DNA of 64,000 nt from Bacillota bacterium (GCA_023440965.1 JAEZRC010000007.1:310001-374000); one strand, 5' to 3'. Shown: positions 27,058 to 36,879, counted from the stretch's first letter. Translations and numbers: made by a program. Notes: a model not told the origin generated them from the letters alone.

Positions 27058-27417
27058 CTATTTTACGCTAGTATCGTGGATTGTTTCCACTGAATAGATA
27101 GCCCATTTTTTAACACGGATTTTACTTCTGTCTCCACCAGTTTCAATAACAACTGTTGAATTATTCTTATTATCAGGATCTTCTTTAATTGAAAAAACTA
27201 TACCAACAATACCACCAGCAGTAACAACTTCGTCACCAACCTGAATACTATTCCTTAATTCAGCCTCTTTTTTTTCTTTCTTCTTCTGTGGTCTTATGAT
27301 AATAAAATACATAACAACAATAAGAAGAAGAAAAGGAACTGCTAAAGTAAGCAAAGATCCACCGTTATTTGGCGTTGTGCCGCCACTCTGCATTGGGGTA
27401 AGGAAAAAATCTAACAT
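27058..27417 (-). CDS. yajC: Preprotein translocase subunit YajC
   Basis: A 119-residue membrane protein accessory to SecDF-SecYEG. One N-terminal helix (~23-42) is followed immediately by IIRPQKKKEKK, the conserved YajC junction, then a small cytoplasmic domain with GDEVVTAGGIVGIV. It is the first gene of the yajC-TIGR04086-scfA-scfB run. GGAGG lies before the ATG. Confidence 0.93.
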   Translation of the reverse strand: MLDFFLTPMQSGGTTPNNGGSLLTLAVPFLLLIVVMYFIIIRPQKKKEKKEAELRNSIQVGDEVVTAGGIVGIVFSIKEDPDNKNNSTVVIETGGDRSKIRVKKWAIYSVETIHDTSVK

Positions 27418-27520
27418 TATATACCTCCGAAAATTATTTACATTAATACTAATTATATTATTATACCATTTTTTTATAATATTTCAATAGTATTCATAAA
27501 TAATTTGCTTTTTATTACTG

Positions 27521-28909
27521 CTATTTCTTCAAAGATATATACTCGTGGATAGATTTTGCGGCAGTTTTACCAGCACCCATTGCAAGAATTACTGTTGCAG
27601 CGCCTGTAACAGTATCACCGCCAGCATAAACGCCCTCTTTTGTTGTGAGCATATCTTCATCAACAATAAGGCATCCACGCTTGTTTGCATCAAGTCCTGT
27701 CGTTGTAGTACGGATAAGTGGGTTTGGTGATGTACCTATTGACATAATAACCGTATCTACATCAAGTGTATAGTTTGAGCCTTCAACTGCTTTTGGTGAA
27801 CGTCGACCGCTTGCATCAGGTTCGCCAAGTTCCATCTTTACGCATTCAAGTCCTGAAACCTTACCCTTGCCATCTCCGACAACCTTGACAGGATTATTAA
27901 GGAAAAGGAAATCAATTCCTTCTTCTTTTGCATGATGAACTTCTTCAAGTCTTGCTGGCATTTCTTCCTCAGAACGTCTATATACTATGTAAACATGCTC
28001 AGCACCAAGTCTCATAGCACTTCTTGCAGCATCCATAGCAACATTACCACCACCAACAACAGCGACAGATTTTGATTTCATGATTGGCGTATCATAACCT
28101 TCAACATATGCCTTCATAAGATTGATTCTTGTAAGATACTCATTAGCAGAATATACACCTACAAGTGCTTCGCCCTCAATTCCCATAAAACGCGGGAGTC
28201 CTGCGCCTGAGCCAACAAATACAGCTTCATAGCCCATATCAAAAAGCTCATCTATTGATAATACCTTACCAATAACCATGTTTGTCATTATGTTAACACC
28301 CAGAGCTTTAAGTGAATTAATTTCACTCTGAACAATAGACTTTGGAAGTCTGAATTCTGGGATACCATACATAAGAACTCCACCAGCAGTATGGAATGCT
28401 TCAAAAATGGTAACATCATAACCAAGCTGTGCAAGATCACTTGCACATGTAAGACTTGCAGGTCCAGCACCAACTATTGCAACCTTATGTCCATTAAGCT
28501 CAGGTTTTACAACCTCTTTCTCAGGTTGTGACATTACATAATCAGCAACAAATCTTTCAAGACGTCCGATTGCTACTGGTTCGCCTTTTATTCCTCTGAC
28601 ACACTTTGCTTCGCACTGTGATTCCTGTGGACAAACACGTCCGCATACAGCAGGAAGAAAGTTTGTTGATTTTATTATTTCATATGCCTTTTCAAAATCC
28701 CCTTTTGCAACTTGAACAATAAATTCAGGAATTCTTACATTTACAGGACATCCGCTGACACAAGGCTTATGCTTACAGTTAAGACATCTCTGTGCCTCTT
28801 CAATAGCCATTTCCTTTGTATATCCCAAAGAAACTTCTTTAAAGTTTCTTGCACGTATCTTTGGGTCCTGTTCAGGCATTTTAACTTTTTCAAGCGACAT
28901 ATTAGGCAT
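27521..28909 (-). CDS. nfnB: NADH-dependent reduced ferredoxin:NADP+ oxidoreductase, large subunit (GltA-like)
   Basis: A 462-residue flavoprotein. The N-terminal domain holds two [4Fe-4S] sites (CLNCKHKPCVSGCP and CGRVCPQESQCEAKC). The FAD-binding motif VAIVGAGPASLTCASDL is at ~135, and the NADP(H)-binding motif VAVVGGGNVAMDAARSA at ~275. Alone it would be called glutamate synthase small subunit, but pairing with an overlapping NfnA-like gene and the absence of gltB point to the electron-bifurcating NfnAB. AGGAGG precedes the ATG at 28909; the open frame runs 14 codons further up. It overlaps nfnA by 8 bases. Confidence 0.88.
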   Translation of the reverse strand: MPNMSLEKVKMPEQDPKIRARNFKEVSLGYTKEMAIEEAQRCLNCKHKPCVSGCPVNVRIPEFIVQVAKGDFEKAYEIIKSTNFLPAVCGRVCPQESQCEAKCVRGIKGEPVAIGRLERFVADYVMSQPEKEVVKPELNGHKVAIVGAGPASLTCASDLAQLGYDVTIFEAFHTAGGVLMYGIPEFRLPKSIVQSEINSLKALGVNIMTNMVIGKVLSIDELFDMGYEAVFVGSGAGLPRFMGIEGEALVGVYSANEYLTRINLMKAYVEGYDTPIMKSKSVAVVGGGNVAMDAARSAMRLGAEHVYIVYRRSEEEMPARLEEVHHAKEEGIDFLFLNNPVKVVGDGKGKVSGLECVKMELGEPDASGRRSPKAVEGSNYTLDVDTVIMSIGTSPNPLIRTTTTGLDANKRGCLIVDEDMLTTKEGVYAGGDTVTGAATVILAMGAGKTAAKSIHEYISLKK

Positions 28910-29741
28910 TTCTTTGTCCTCCTGTAAGTCTGCATACATGATTAATTTCATTTTCTTTGTATGAGCTGTTTCGATTCATTAGCTCATCAAAATCAACAAG
29001 ATGTCCATCAAAGTCAGGTCCGTCAACACAGGCATATTTAATTACTCCATCAACAGTAACACGACAGCCACCGCACATACCTGTTCCATCGACCATAATA
29101 GGATTTAATGATACAATTGTTTTAATTCCATATGGCTTTGTAACATCGCAAACAAACTTCATCATAGGGACAGGTCCGATAGCCACTACTGCATCATAAT
29201 TTCTACCTTTATCTATCAAGTCTTTTAATACGTTTGTAACAAAGCCCTTTGTTCCATAACTTCCGTCATCAGTTGTTATATAAAGATTTGTTGAAACTGC
29301 TTTCATCTCATCTTCAAGAATAACAATGTCCTTACTTCTGAAGCCGGCAATAAGGTCAACCTCAACGCCCATTCTGTGAAGCATCTTTGCCTGTGGATAA
29401 GCAATTGCACAACCAACACCACCGCCAACTACAGCGACTCTTTTTATGCCTTTTTCAAAATGTGTTGCAACACCTAATGGTCCGACAAAATCAAGAATTT
29501 CATCACCAATATTTTGTTGTGCTAACTGACTTGTAGAACGACCAATTGTCTGATAAATTATTGTTACTGTACCCTTTTCTCTATCATAATCCGCAATAGT
29601 TAAAGGAATTCTTTCACCCTTTTCATCTATTCTGAAAATGATAAATTGCCCAGCCTTAGCTTTCTTTGCAATAAACGGAGCTTCAATTTCCATTAAAACT
29701 ACCTGTTCATTAAGCTGTCTTTTATTTATTATTTTGAACAT
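28902..29741 (-). CDS. nfnA: NADH-dependent reduced ferredoxin:NADP+ oxidoreductase, small subunit
   Basis: A 279-residue FAD/NAD-binding subunit of the ferredoxin-NADP reductase fold. RIPLTIADYD (FAD binding) and VAVVGGGVGCAIAYP (NAD binding, ~100) are visible. The C-terminal CGGCR...C cluster (~222-240) binds the [2Fe-2S] centre. With NfnB it couples NADH and reduced ferredoxin oxidation to NADP+ reduction, supplying NADPH in anaerobes. The start has a GGGGG-type ribosome site. Confidence 0.88.
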   Translation of the reverse strand: MFKIINKRQLNEQVVLMEIEAPFIAKKAKAGQFIIFRIDEKGERIPLTIADYDREKGTVTIIYQTIGRSTSQLAQQNIGDEILDFVGPLGVATHFEKGIKRVAVVGGGVGCAIAYPQAKMLHRMGVEVDLIAGFRSKDIVILEDEMKAVSTNLYITTDDGSYGTKGFVTNVLKDLIDKGRNYDAVVAIGPVPMMKFVCDVTKPYGIKTIVSLNPIMVDGTGMCGGCRVTVDGVIKYACVDGPDFDGHLVDFDELMNRNSSYKENEINHVCRLTGGQRNA

Positions 29742-29809
29742 TATTACACCCCCATTGTATTCTAATTATTAATTATAATATAATTTTTAAAATATATCAA
29801 CAAAAAAAT

Positions 29810-29839
29810 ATAGTCCATGTACTTTTTTACATGGACTAT
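29810..29839 (-). terminator. Terminator after the amidase gene
   Basis: ATAGTCCATGTA and TACATGGACTAT form a perfect 12-bp stem, with a T-run on the minus strand. Confidence 0.92.
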
Positions 29840-29844
29840 TAAAA

Positions 29845-32769
29845 TTAGTTATTTTCAAAATATTGAGATATACTTTTTACTATTGAAATGGCTATACCAT
29901 CCTGGTAATTTGCATTCGCCAGTTTCATAGCTTCAGAATAATTTGAAACAAATCCAAGTTCAACAAGAGATGACGGGAATTCCTGCTGTGTGGTAACTAA
30001 AAACTCATTATATTTATTTCCCCTGTTCGGATTACCCAAGTATCCCGAAATATTGTTGGAAAGGTATTTTGCAAGTGGCTGTGAGTATGGATAAAAATAA
30101 AATGCTTCTGTTCCTCTTGCATCAGCACTGGCTGAATTACAATGTATTGATATAAATATATCTGGCTTGTATTGGCGCACAACATCAGGCCTGCTATATG
30201 TCGGATAAGTAGTACTTTCAGTTTTAAGCCTTATTACTGTTGCACCTTGTGCTATTAATTTACTTTCAACAAGCTTTGCAACTTTCTCATTAATATCACG
30301 TTCAGTAACAAAACCTACAGCTCCAGGATCCCAGCCTTTTTCTGTATAACCATGTCCTGGGTCTAATGCAATTATTGCGCCATTCAATGAAGAAGGATGA
30401 CCATTAAATCTTAAGGTCAATGTTCCATCAGCTGAATAGCTTGGTGCTACTCCTGAATAACCACCAGTTTTCTTTAAATGTAATGTAAGAATTGTCTGTG
30501 GTTTGCCGGAAGAAGATGTTGCAGTACTCCAAGAAGATGACGAGAAAGGAGAATTAGCAGGCAGACTTACATTATTGGTATGACCAACAACATAATCAAA
30601 AGTAATTTTTATTGTTGTTGCACTATAATTCTGAATATAAAAATTACCATATGTACTTGTATAATAGTTACACGGATTTGATGAAACTTCTATTGGCGAA
30701 TTTTTATTAAGCTTAAATTGCATGATAGTGTCATAATTCTGGACAGAAGAATTTATAAAAGTAACTTTATTCTCTCCAAAAGTATTACCATCCATAAGTG
30801 TTGCATCACTTGCGAGAACTCTTCGGCCTGATTGAGTAATATAATATGTTTTACCATTATATTGAGCCGTTCTTAAATAATAATCATATGTATTTGCAGG
30901 CAGGCGTGTCCTCGGAATCGGATAATCATAAGTTGATGTGTCATAGAAAACCTTAGCTCCAACAGAAGAATTGATTCTTATAAGTTTTCCAGCTTGAACA
31001 TTTTCAGGAAGCTTATTTAATGTTACACCTGCTCCTGTTAACTGCTCATAATTTGCGCCTTTATAATTAGCATTAAAAACTATATTTCCAAGTTTTTTCT
31101 CAGAATTTCCTGAAGCAGGAGCAGTGAACTTTCCTGTAAACAAAGCATAGCTTGAGTTAGGGTCTCCCCCTTCCCATGCACCATCCGTCTGAGCAAGAGT
31201 GATAGTCTTGCCATTGAATTTTGCTGTTACTGTTGAGCCTTTATATGCTACTGCAGAAACATCAATAGTCATTTTTCCATCAACTCGCATATTGCCCTTT
31301 GGATTTATTGACTGAAAAACTTTAATTCTTCTTGTTATCTTATATGTAACAACCTTACCTTTATTTTCAATCCTGAAAACATTTAGACCGACATTTAAAT
31401 CCTTTGGTATGTAAAAATATCCCGCTTCGTTAAGCTTCACAGGACTTCCATTAAAGGTAACATCAAAATTTTTATCGAATGTGCCTTGGAAAATAGCCTG
31501 TGGTTCATACGTGGTGAATGTTGTCTGCCTTGGAGAGTTCATTTTCAGCTCATTTGATAGTGCATTCTTATCAAGCGTTTTAGCATAGAATTTCTTTAGT
31601 ACATTAGTAGAAGATTTTTTTGAAACTAAAGCGCTATAAGAACTCATTGCACTTCCTGAATACTTTGATACCTTTTCAATTGACGTTAATTGCTTGACAA
31701 CCTGATCTTCAAGCGACCAACCTGTTGAATTAGTACCAAGCTTGTCATTGCTATGAGCAACATACATAGGAATATCACAGGCAGTGGCTTTCTGCGACCA
31801 CCAGTTTACAACAGTCTGGAAAGGCAAATTTTTATCCGTCAGAGAGCCTTTTGTGTCAAGATATATAAAATCAGCATACTTTTTATTCAAATAACTAACT
31901 GTATCGGCATATCCATCTGTATAAGCCTGAAAAGCGTCTTTTGTAGCGCTTCCATCTTTATTTGAAGAAGAATTAGCCCACATATTTGATATATTGATGC
32001 CTACAGGAATTGTATTATCAGTTTTATGAATTGATTTGCTCACAAGACTGAAAACATATGCACCATTTTCAAGAAGCCAATTATCAAAGCCTATTCCTGA
32101 GCCGTTATTCATATAGTAATTAAAGTTGCTGACACTCTTTGAACCATAGTATCCTTCAAGAATTATACCGTCAGCAAGATAATCTCTCGAAAATTTATGT
32201 GCTACATGCGTAAGATAATCAATCTTATTCTGCAGTTCTAATGCTAAATACTCGTTTAAAACAAAATTTATGTCAAAGTTCACATAAACATAGAAATAGT
32301 TCTTTTTTGCAGCATCTATTAGCATTTTGACAGCTTGTTCTTCATGACTTGAGTCAGGGTTAGCTGTATAATATGCTTTATTGTTATAGTCAGTATCTAT
32401 AATGACTGAATTCATTCCTACATCTGTCATTGTAGAAATAATTGCATTGACTTCCTTCTGAGTAATATCAGAAGACTGTTCTGCATTTTTGAAATAATCC
32501 TTACCTGGTGTTACTCTTACTCCACGCATTTGATCCGGAAAAGAGAAATTAGGAACAAATACTTCTTCATCTTTACCTTTGTCAGCTATTTTATCAGATG
32601 AATTAGAATCACCGTCTTTTGAAGAATCATCATTTTCAGTTTGCGAAGAGCTATCTTTATTTGTAGCATGAGTTGATATATTCCCAGCTAATATCTGAAA
32701 CTGAGGGATATAAGAAACCATCATTATTAATGAAATTATAATTCCTAAAAACCTTAATGATTTTCTCAT
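29845..32769 (-). CDS. Secreted N-acetylmuramoyl-L-alanine amidase with GHL-like N-terminal domain
   Basis: A 974-residue exported protein. The signal peptide (~1-30) is followed by an acidic Ser/Asp linker to ~70. A region at ~75-390 resembles a TIM-barrel GHL/putative glycosyl-hydrolase domain (MRGVRVTPGKDYF, MNSVIIDTDYNN, DGIILEGYYG). The middle (~430-780) is beta-rich, probably cell-wall binding or structural. The C-terminal Amidase_3 domain (~795-974) has its zinc ligands in DPGHG, ERDINEK and SIHCNS, and the catalytic Glu in LVELGFVSN. It would cleave the stem peptide from peptidoglycan. The upstream gene is a related GHL10 lipoprotein 21 bases away, so both likely form one operon. The N-terminal domain assignment is less certain than the amidase. 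Confidence 0.85.
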   Translation of the reverse strand: MRKSLRFLGIIISLIMMVSYIPQFQILAGNISTHATNKDSSSQTENDDSSKDGDSNSSDKIADKGKDEEVFVPNFSFPDQMRGVRVTPGKDYFKNAEQSSDITQKEVNAIISTMTDVGMNSVIIDTDYNNKAYYTANPDSSHEEQAVKMLIDAAKKNYFYVYVNFDINFVLNEYLALELQNKIDYLTHVAHKFSRDYLADGIILEGYYGSKSVSNFNYYMNNGSGIGFDNWLLENGAYVFSLVSKSIHKTDNTIPVGINISNMWANSSSNKDGSATKDAFQAYTDGYADTVSYLNKKYADFIYLDTKGSLTDKNLPFQTVVNWWSQKATACDIPMYVAHSNDKLGTNSTGWSLEDQVVKQLTSIEKVSKYSGSAMSSYSALVSKKSSTNVLKKFYAKTLDKNALSNELKMNSPRQTTFTTYEPQAIFQGTFDKNFDVTFNGSPVKLNEAGYFYIPKDLNVGLNVFRIENKGKVVTYKITRRIKVFQSINPKGNMRVDGKMTIDVSAVAYKGSTVTAKFNGKTITLAQTDGAWEGGDPNSSYALFTGKFTAPASGNSEKKLGNIVFNANYKGANYEQLTGAGVTLNKLPENVQAGKLIRINSSVGAKVFYDTSTYDYPIPRTRLPANTYDYYLRTAQYNGKTYYITQSGRRVLASDATLMDGNTFGENKVTFINSSVQNYDTIMQFKLNKNSPIEVSSNPCNYYTSTYGNFYIQNYSATTIKITFDYVVGHTNNVSLPANSPFSSSSWSTATSSSGKPQTILTLHLKKTGGYSGVAPSYSADGTLTLRFNGHPSSLNGAIIALDPGHGYTEKGWDPGAVGFVTERDINEKVAKLVESKLIAQGATVIRLKTESTTYPTYSRPDVVRQYKPDIFISIHCNSASADARGTEAFYFYPYSQPLAKYLSNNISGYLGNPNRGNKYNEFLVTTQQEFPSSLVELGFVSNYSEAMKLANANYQDGIAISIVKSISQYFENN

Positions 32770-32790
32770 TTTTACTCCTTTTAACGTCTA

Positions 32791-34221
32791 TTATTTTAAT
32801 GCTTGTTTAATATTATTCATATCCTGCTGTACACCTGAAGGAATTGAACCACCGCAGATATGGTCATATCTATAGAATGCAACTCCACCATAGCCTGATA
32901 TTGTTTTTGCATAATTTATCTCTTTACTCATTATATAAGGATCAGTATTAAAATCATACTCATTTGTTCCAACTTTATAAGTTGCAAGCCCTATAACTAA
33001 TTTTATATTGTAATTTTTAACAATACCTCTCCACTCAGCGCACTTATTCTTAAAGCCAGCTGTTGGATGGTTAAAGCTCCAATATATCTGTGGTACAACA
33101 TAATCAAGATAACCACTCGTTGAACACCACTTTGATACATTAGCATAAAGTGAATTATAATTATTGGAGTTATTGCCTTGAGGGCTTATACCGAAAGGTA
33201 TTTTAGAATTAATGTTTTTTATTGTGCTGTACATGCTTGAAACCATTTTATCAGTATTTGATCGACGCCAGTCAGCAAGACTCATTCCACTTCCGTATTG
33301 ACTATAAGCAGAAGAATCAAAGCTTGACGCTGCCCCTGAAGGATAGAAATAATCATCTATATGTATGCCATCAACATTATATTTGCTTACAATTTCTGCT
33401 ATACCATTGCTGATAAGCTGTCTTACTTCAGAATAAGCAGGATTAAAGTAATAATTTCCACCGTAGTTAACGATGTATTTGCCATTTTTTGATGGATCAT
33501 TATACCATTTTTTCATAACAGAGGTATCTGACATACTTGCCATCGCTGAAGCTGTCGGCCCTCTCATTGGATTTATCCATGCGTGAATAGAAATTCCAAG
33601 CTTATGAGCTTCCTCAACCATTACTTCTAACTGATCGAAAGATGATGACGATCTATAACTCTTTGCAAAATAGCTTGAATCATAATATGCATCAGCGTGC
33701 GAACGCACCTGTACATAAACTGTATTACAACCTGTTGCCTTTATTTTTGAATATGCAGATGAAATTGTACTTCTGTATTGGGCTTCAGTTTTCCCAGATG
33801 ACACAATTATATTTTCTATGTAAGTTATCCAGACACCCTTCTGAACACTATAATTAATTGGATTATATCTTGAAGGGCTCGTAGGAGGAGTGGTAACCGT
33901 TGTTCCACCTGTTGTTGTACCTGGTTTTGTCGTAGTGCCTTGTTTTGTTGTGGTGGTTGGCTTTTGTGTTGTGGAATTTGATGTGTTTGAATTTGATGTG
34001 TTTGAGTTTGTTGTCGTTTTCGAAGTGTCGGTATTTGAACTTGATGATGTATCCGATGTTGTAACAGTCGGATCAGGAGGTGGGGATTCAGATTGAATAG
34101 TATTACTGGTTTCCAATGGATCTCCAATACTGTAATCGACATTTGACTTCTCTATTTTCGAGCAAGCTGAAAACATTGAAACAGCAAATATCAATATCAA
34201 CAATCCTGTGATTTTTTTCAT
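32791..34221 (-). CDS. Family-10-like glycosyl hydrolase lipoprotein (GHL10/DUF187)
   Basis: A 476-residue lipoprotein. Its lipobox FSAC is near residue 20, followed by a long Ser/Thr/Asn-rich linker (~35-125) with repeats such as SNTSNSNTSN. The GHL10 (DUF187) barrel runs from ~130 to the end: KGVWITYIENI, CNTVYVQVRSHADAYYDS, the conserved VDGIHIDDYFYP with acidic residues, and VPQIYWSFNHP. Relatives such as B. subtilis YngK act on surface glycans, probably peptidoglycan. AGAGGG precedes the ATG at 34221; the open frame starts 22 codons earlier but the signal peptide begins here. Confidence 0.88.
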   Translation of the reverse strand: MKKITGLLILIFAVSMFSACSKIEKSNVDYSIGDPLETSNTIQSESPPPDPTVTTSDTSSSSNTDTSKTTTNSNTSNSNTSNSTTQKPTTTTKQGTTTKPGTTTGGTTVTTPPTSPSRYNPINYSVQKGVWITYIENIIVSSGKTEAQYRSTISSAYSKIKATGCNTVYVQVRSHADAYYDSSYFAKSYRSSSSFDQLEVMVEEAHKLGISIHAWINPMRGPTASAMASMSDTSVMKKWYNDPSKNGKYIVNYGGNYYFNPAYSEVRQLISNGIAEIVSKYNVDGIHIDDYFYPSGAASSFDSSAYSQYGSGMSLADWRRSNTDKMVSSMYSTIKNINSKIPFGISPQGNNSNNYNSLYANVSKWCSTSGYLDYVVPQIYWSFNHPTAGFKNKCAEWRGIVKNYNIKLVIGLATYKVGTNEYDFNTDPYIMSKEINYAKTISGYGGVAFYRYDHICGGSIPSGVQQDMNNIKQALK

Positions 34222-34368
34222 ATGTACCCTCTTTTCGCATTCAATGCTTTTGTTCATTTTAACACTTTTTACAACAAAATACAACACAAAGCATATATTT
34301 TAATTTAAATAATTACTGGTAATTAATATTCATTATCTTATGTAAATATTATAGTTTGTCCAAAAAAT

Positions 34369-34395
34369 AAGGCCTTTACAAAATGTAAAGACCTT
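34369..34395 (-). terminator. Terminator after sigG
   Basis: AAGG-CTTTAC and GTAAAG-CCTT stem with T-run on the minus strand. Confidence 0.88.
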
Positions 34396-34400
34396 AGCTT

Positions 34401-35171
34401 TTATATCTGACGCTTAATTCGATCCAAAGCGCATTTTTCTAATCTCGAAACCTGTGCCTGTGATATCCCTATACTGTTTGCTACCTCGACCTGTGTTTTC
34501 CCTTTAAAGAAACGAAGAAACAGTATCTTTTTTTCTCTTGGCAAAAGAAGATTAATCGCTTCTTTCAATGATATCTCATCTAACCAGCTTTCATCGTCTG
34601 ATTTATCTCCAACCTGATCAAGAACATATAGTGTATCACCAGAATCTGAATAAACCGGTTCATACAAGGATATAGGATCACTTATAGATTCAAGTGCAAG
34701 CACTACATCTGATCTGTTCGCATCAATTTCTTTTGCAATCTGTTCTACTGTTGGCTCCTTTTGATTTTCCTTCATAAGTTTTTCTTTTGCCTGCATTGCC
34801 TTATATGCAAGATCCCGGAGAGATCTGCTTACCCTGATAGGATTATTATCTCTTAAATACCTTCGAAGTTCACCGCTAATCATTGGTACAGCATACGTAC
34901 TGAAACGCACATTTTGGGAAACATCAAAGTTATCTATTGCCTTCATCAAGCCAATGCAACCCACCTGAAACAAATCATCAGGATTTTCACCACGGCTGAT
35001 AAATTTTTGCAAAACACTAAGGACTAATCTTAAATTACCATTTATTAATAAAGTTCGTGCTGCCTTATCCCCTTCTTTTATTCTTTTTAGCAGAGCCATT
35101 TTTTCTGATTCTTTTAGAACTGTTAATTTTGATGTGTTTACACCACTGATTTCTACTTTGTTATAATGCAT
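34401..35171 (-). CDS. sigG: RNA polymerase sporulation sigma factor SigG
   Basis: A 256-residue late forespore sigma factor. The N-terminus NKVEISGVNTSKL is diagnostic of SigG (the region bound by its inhibitor in Bacillus). Region 2 contains DLFQVGCIGLMKAIDNFD and RFSTYAVPMI, region 3 lies around ~120-170, and region 4 (LPREKKILFLRFFKGKTQ and the helix-turn-helix SQAQVSRLEK) is at the C-terminus. It follows sigE by 119 bases. That gap contains a 12-bp inverted repeat whose right arm includes the AGGAG site of sigG, see separate entry. It drives late forespore genes. Confidence 0.97.
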   Translation of the reverse strand: MHYNKVEISGVNTSKLTVLKESEKMALLKRIKEGDKAARTLLINGNLRLVLSVLQKFISRGENPDDLFQVGCIGLMKAIDNFDVSQNVRFSTYAVPMISGELRRYLRDNNPIRVSRSLRDLAYKAMQAKEKLMKENQKEPTVEQIAKEIDANRSDVVLALESISDPISLYEPVYSDSGDTLYVLDQVGDKSDDESWLDEISLKEAINLLLPREKKILFLRFFKGKTQVEVANSIGISQAQVSRLEKCALDRIKRQI

Positions 35172-35175
35172 AGTT

Positions 35176-35250
35176 AAATGCTCCTGAAAACAACTATTCC
35201 AGCTTACAATTTAATGCAAGCCAGTAATAAGATTATTGTCAGGAGCATTT
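35176..35250 (-). promoter_or_regulatory. Inverted repeat masking the sigG ribosome-binding site
   Basis: AAATGCTCCTGA (35176-35187) and TCAGGAGCATTT (35239-35250) are perfect 12-bp complements. In RNA read from the minus strand the proximal arm holds the AGGAG of sigG (nine bases before ATG), so a transcript entering from sigE would hide it. A GCATA box (35255-35259) and ACAATAAT (35232-35239) could form a forespore promoter whose transcript would start inside the loop and lack the distal arm. The promoter part is tentative. Confidence 0.7.
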
Positions 35251-35290
35251 CTTATATGCACTTTTAACTATCAGTAAATTATGGTAACTA

Positions 35291-36013
35291 TTATATTGTA
35301 TTAAGATTGCTTTTAAGGCTTCTTATAATTCGTTTTTCAAGTCTTGATATGTAGGATTGTGATATACCAATTAAATCTGCCACTTCCTTCTGAGTAAGCT
35401 CCTTTCCTGTAACAAGTCCAAAGCGCATTTCCATAATCTGCTTCTCTCTTGGATTAAGGTCATTAATTGCACTTATCAGCAAGTCTTTTTCAACTTCATT
35501 TTCAATGCGTCTGTTTACTATATCATCCTCTGTTCCTAAAATATCGGAAAGTAAAAGCTCATTTCCATCCCAATCAATATTTAAAGGCTCATCAATGGAT
35601 ATTTCATTTCTGTACTGTGAGGATTTCCTAAGGAACATAAGGATTTCGTTCTCAATACAACGCGAAGCATATGTTGCTAACTTGATATTCTTATCAGGGC
35701 AAAATGTTTTAACAGCTTTAATAAGACCAATTGTTCCTATCGAAATTAAATCTTCAATTCCAACTCCAGTTGATTCAAACTTTTTTGCAATATAAACAAC
35801 AAGCCTCAGGTTATGTACTATAAGCTGTTCCCTTCCTGACTTTTCATCGCTCATCAGAAGCTTGAACACTTCTTCTTCCTCATATTTTGTCAATGGGGGT
35901 GGAAGAGTTTCTGCCCCATTTATATAGTCAACACAATCAGATCCTAATTTTTTTCTTATCCATAGAAATATTAGTTCCGTTCTGTTTTTAAATCTTGACA
36001 CTACACCTATCAT
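35291..36013 (-). CDS. sigE: RNA polymerase sporulation sigma factor SigE (pro-form)
   Basis: A 240-residue early mother-cell sigma factor. The first ~30 residues are the pro-sequence that keeps it inactive; the GAETLPPPL segment corresponds to the processing region used by SpoIIGA. Region 2 contains [17 protein letters not shown] and [12 protein letters not shown], and region 4 [14 protein letters not shown] and [11 protein letters not shown]. It is encoded 14 bases after spoIIGA, its processing protease. It controls spoIVA, sipL, csp and sleC type genes in related spore formers. Confidence 0.97.
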   Translation of the reverse strand: MIGVVSRFKNRTELIFLWIRKKLGSDCVDYINGAETLPPPLTKYEEEEVFKLLMSDEKSGREQLIVHNLRLVVYIAKKFESTGVGIEDLISIGTIGLIKAVKTFCPDKNIKLATYASRCIENEILMFLRKSSQYRNEISIDEPLNIDWDGNELLLSDILGTEDDIVNRRIENEVEKDLLISAINDLNPREKQIMEMRFGLVTGKELTQKEVADLIGISQSYISRLEKRIIRSLKSNLNTI

Positions 36014-36027
36014 ATTACCACCCTCAT

Positions 36028-36879
36028 CTATATTAATAATCTTGGATTGAAAATTGCTTTGTAAGAACTGTTATTAAGGCATAAGCCAACATATGCATCA
36101 ACAGGCTTTGCCTGGTTTTTTTCATTGATTATAACTATATTATCAGCCATAAAAGCAGGAATAATTCCCTGATTTCCAATAGTTGAATACGGCAGAAGAC
36201 GTAATCCCTTGAAATTCTTAAAATGTTCAAGATATTCTTCTGAGTCATATGTTTTATCGGCTCTTAAATCAGCAAGATTTGCAATATCAATTGAATTACA
36301 AATAATAATAGGCTTTCCCGTAAAAGAATCCATTAATGAGTTACCTGTATCGCAAACTGCATCCATAATATAATCTTTACCAAAGAGTCTGACTTTTACC
36401 TTATAGCTGTGATTAAGATTGCAGTTTTTATCGAAAATATATGTCACAATACAAACTGCTGTATATGCGATAATTGTTGATACAGCAAGGGTCAATAATG
36501 AAATATTAAAATAAACTGTATAATTATTCACGATTATTGAACTGACTTTTGTCAGTTGAGTAATTAAAATCATAACGCCAGCAAAAATAAAACTCATTGT
36601 AAAGAAAACTGCCGTCAGCTTAAATAGTCTTTTTATGGTAATTTTTTTAAAAGCAATTTTTATAATAAATAATGCTCCAACAAGCTTAATCGCGCCCAAA
36701 ATCAGTACACTCAGCTGAGGAAGAAGTATTGTCAGAGCTGTAACTGTACCAATTACAGAAGCAAGTATACATCTTCTCTGAGAAAGTGCTGTATGAGTAA
36801 TTCTCGCAGTACTCTTCAATAAAAAATAGTTTACATAAATATTTATAACCACAAGAACATCAAGATATATGTATGTCAT
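36028..36879 (-). CDS. spoIIGA: Sigma-E processing peptidase SpoIIGA
   Basis: A 283-residue membrane-bound aspartic protease that cleaves pro-SigE. Five membrane helices occupy ~1-155, and the C-terminal domain contains the aspartyl-protease-like motif [11 protein letters not shown] (~170). AGATTT-free spacing aside, GGAGA lies four bases before the ATG at 36879, so this start is chosen over one six codons upstream. It is the first gene of the spoIIGA-sigE-sigG cluster, whose order is conserved in spore-forming Firmicutes. Confidence 0.95.
   Translation of the reverse strand: MTYIYLDVLVVINIYVNYFLLKSTARITHTALSQRRCILASVIGTVTALTILLPQLSVLILGAIKLVGALFIIKIAFKKITIKRLFKLTAVFFTMSFIFAGVMILITQLTKVSSIIVNNYTVYFNISLLTLAVSTIIAYTAVCIVTYIFDKNCNLNHSYKVKVRLFGKDYIMDAVCDTGNSLMDSFTGKPIIICNSIDIANLADLRADKTYDSEEYLEHFKNFKGLRLLPYSTIGNQGIIPAFMADNIVIINEKNQAKPVDAYVGLCLNNSSYKAIFNPRLLI

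Noticed and set aside
27521..28909. Glutamate synthase small subunit (gltD)
   Set aside because: There is no large subunit nearby, and it overlaps an NfnA-type gene; the pair fits NfnAB.
33890..34096. Val-rich plus-strand frame inside the GHL10 gene
   Set aside because: It mirrors the Ser/Thr/Asn repeat linker of the real minus-strand gene.
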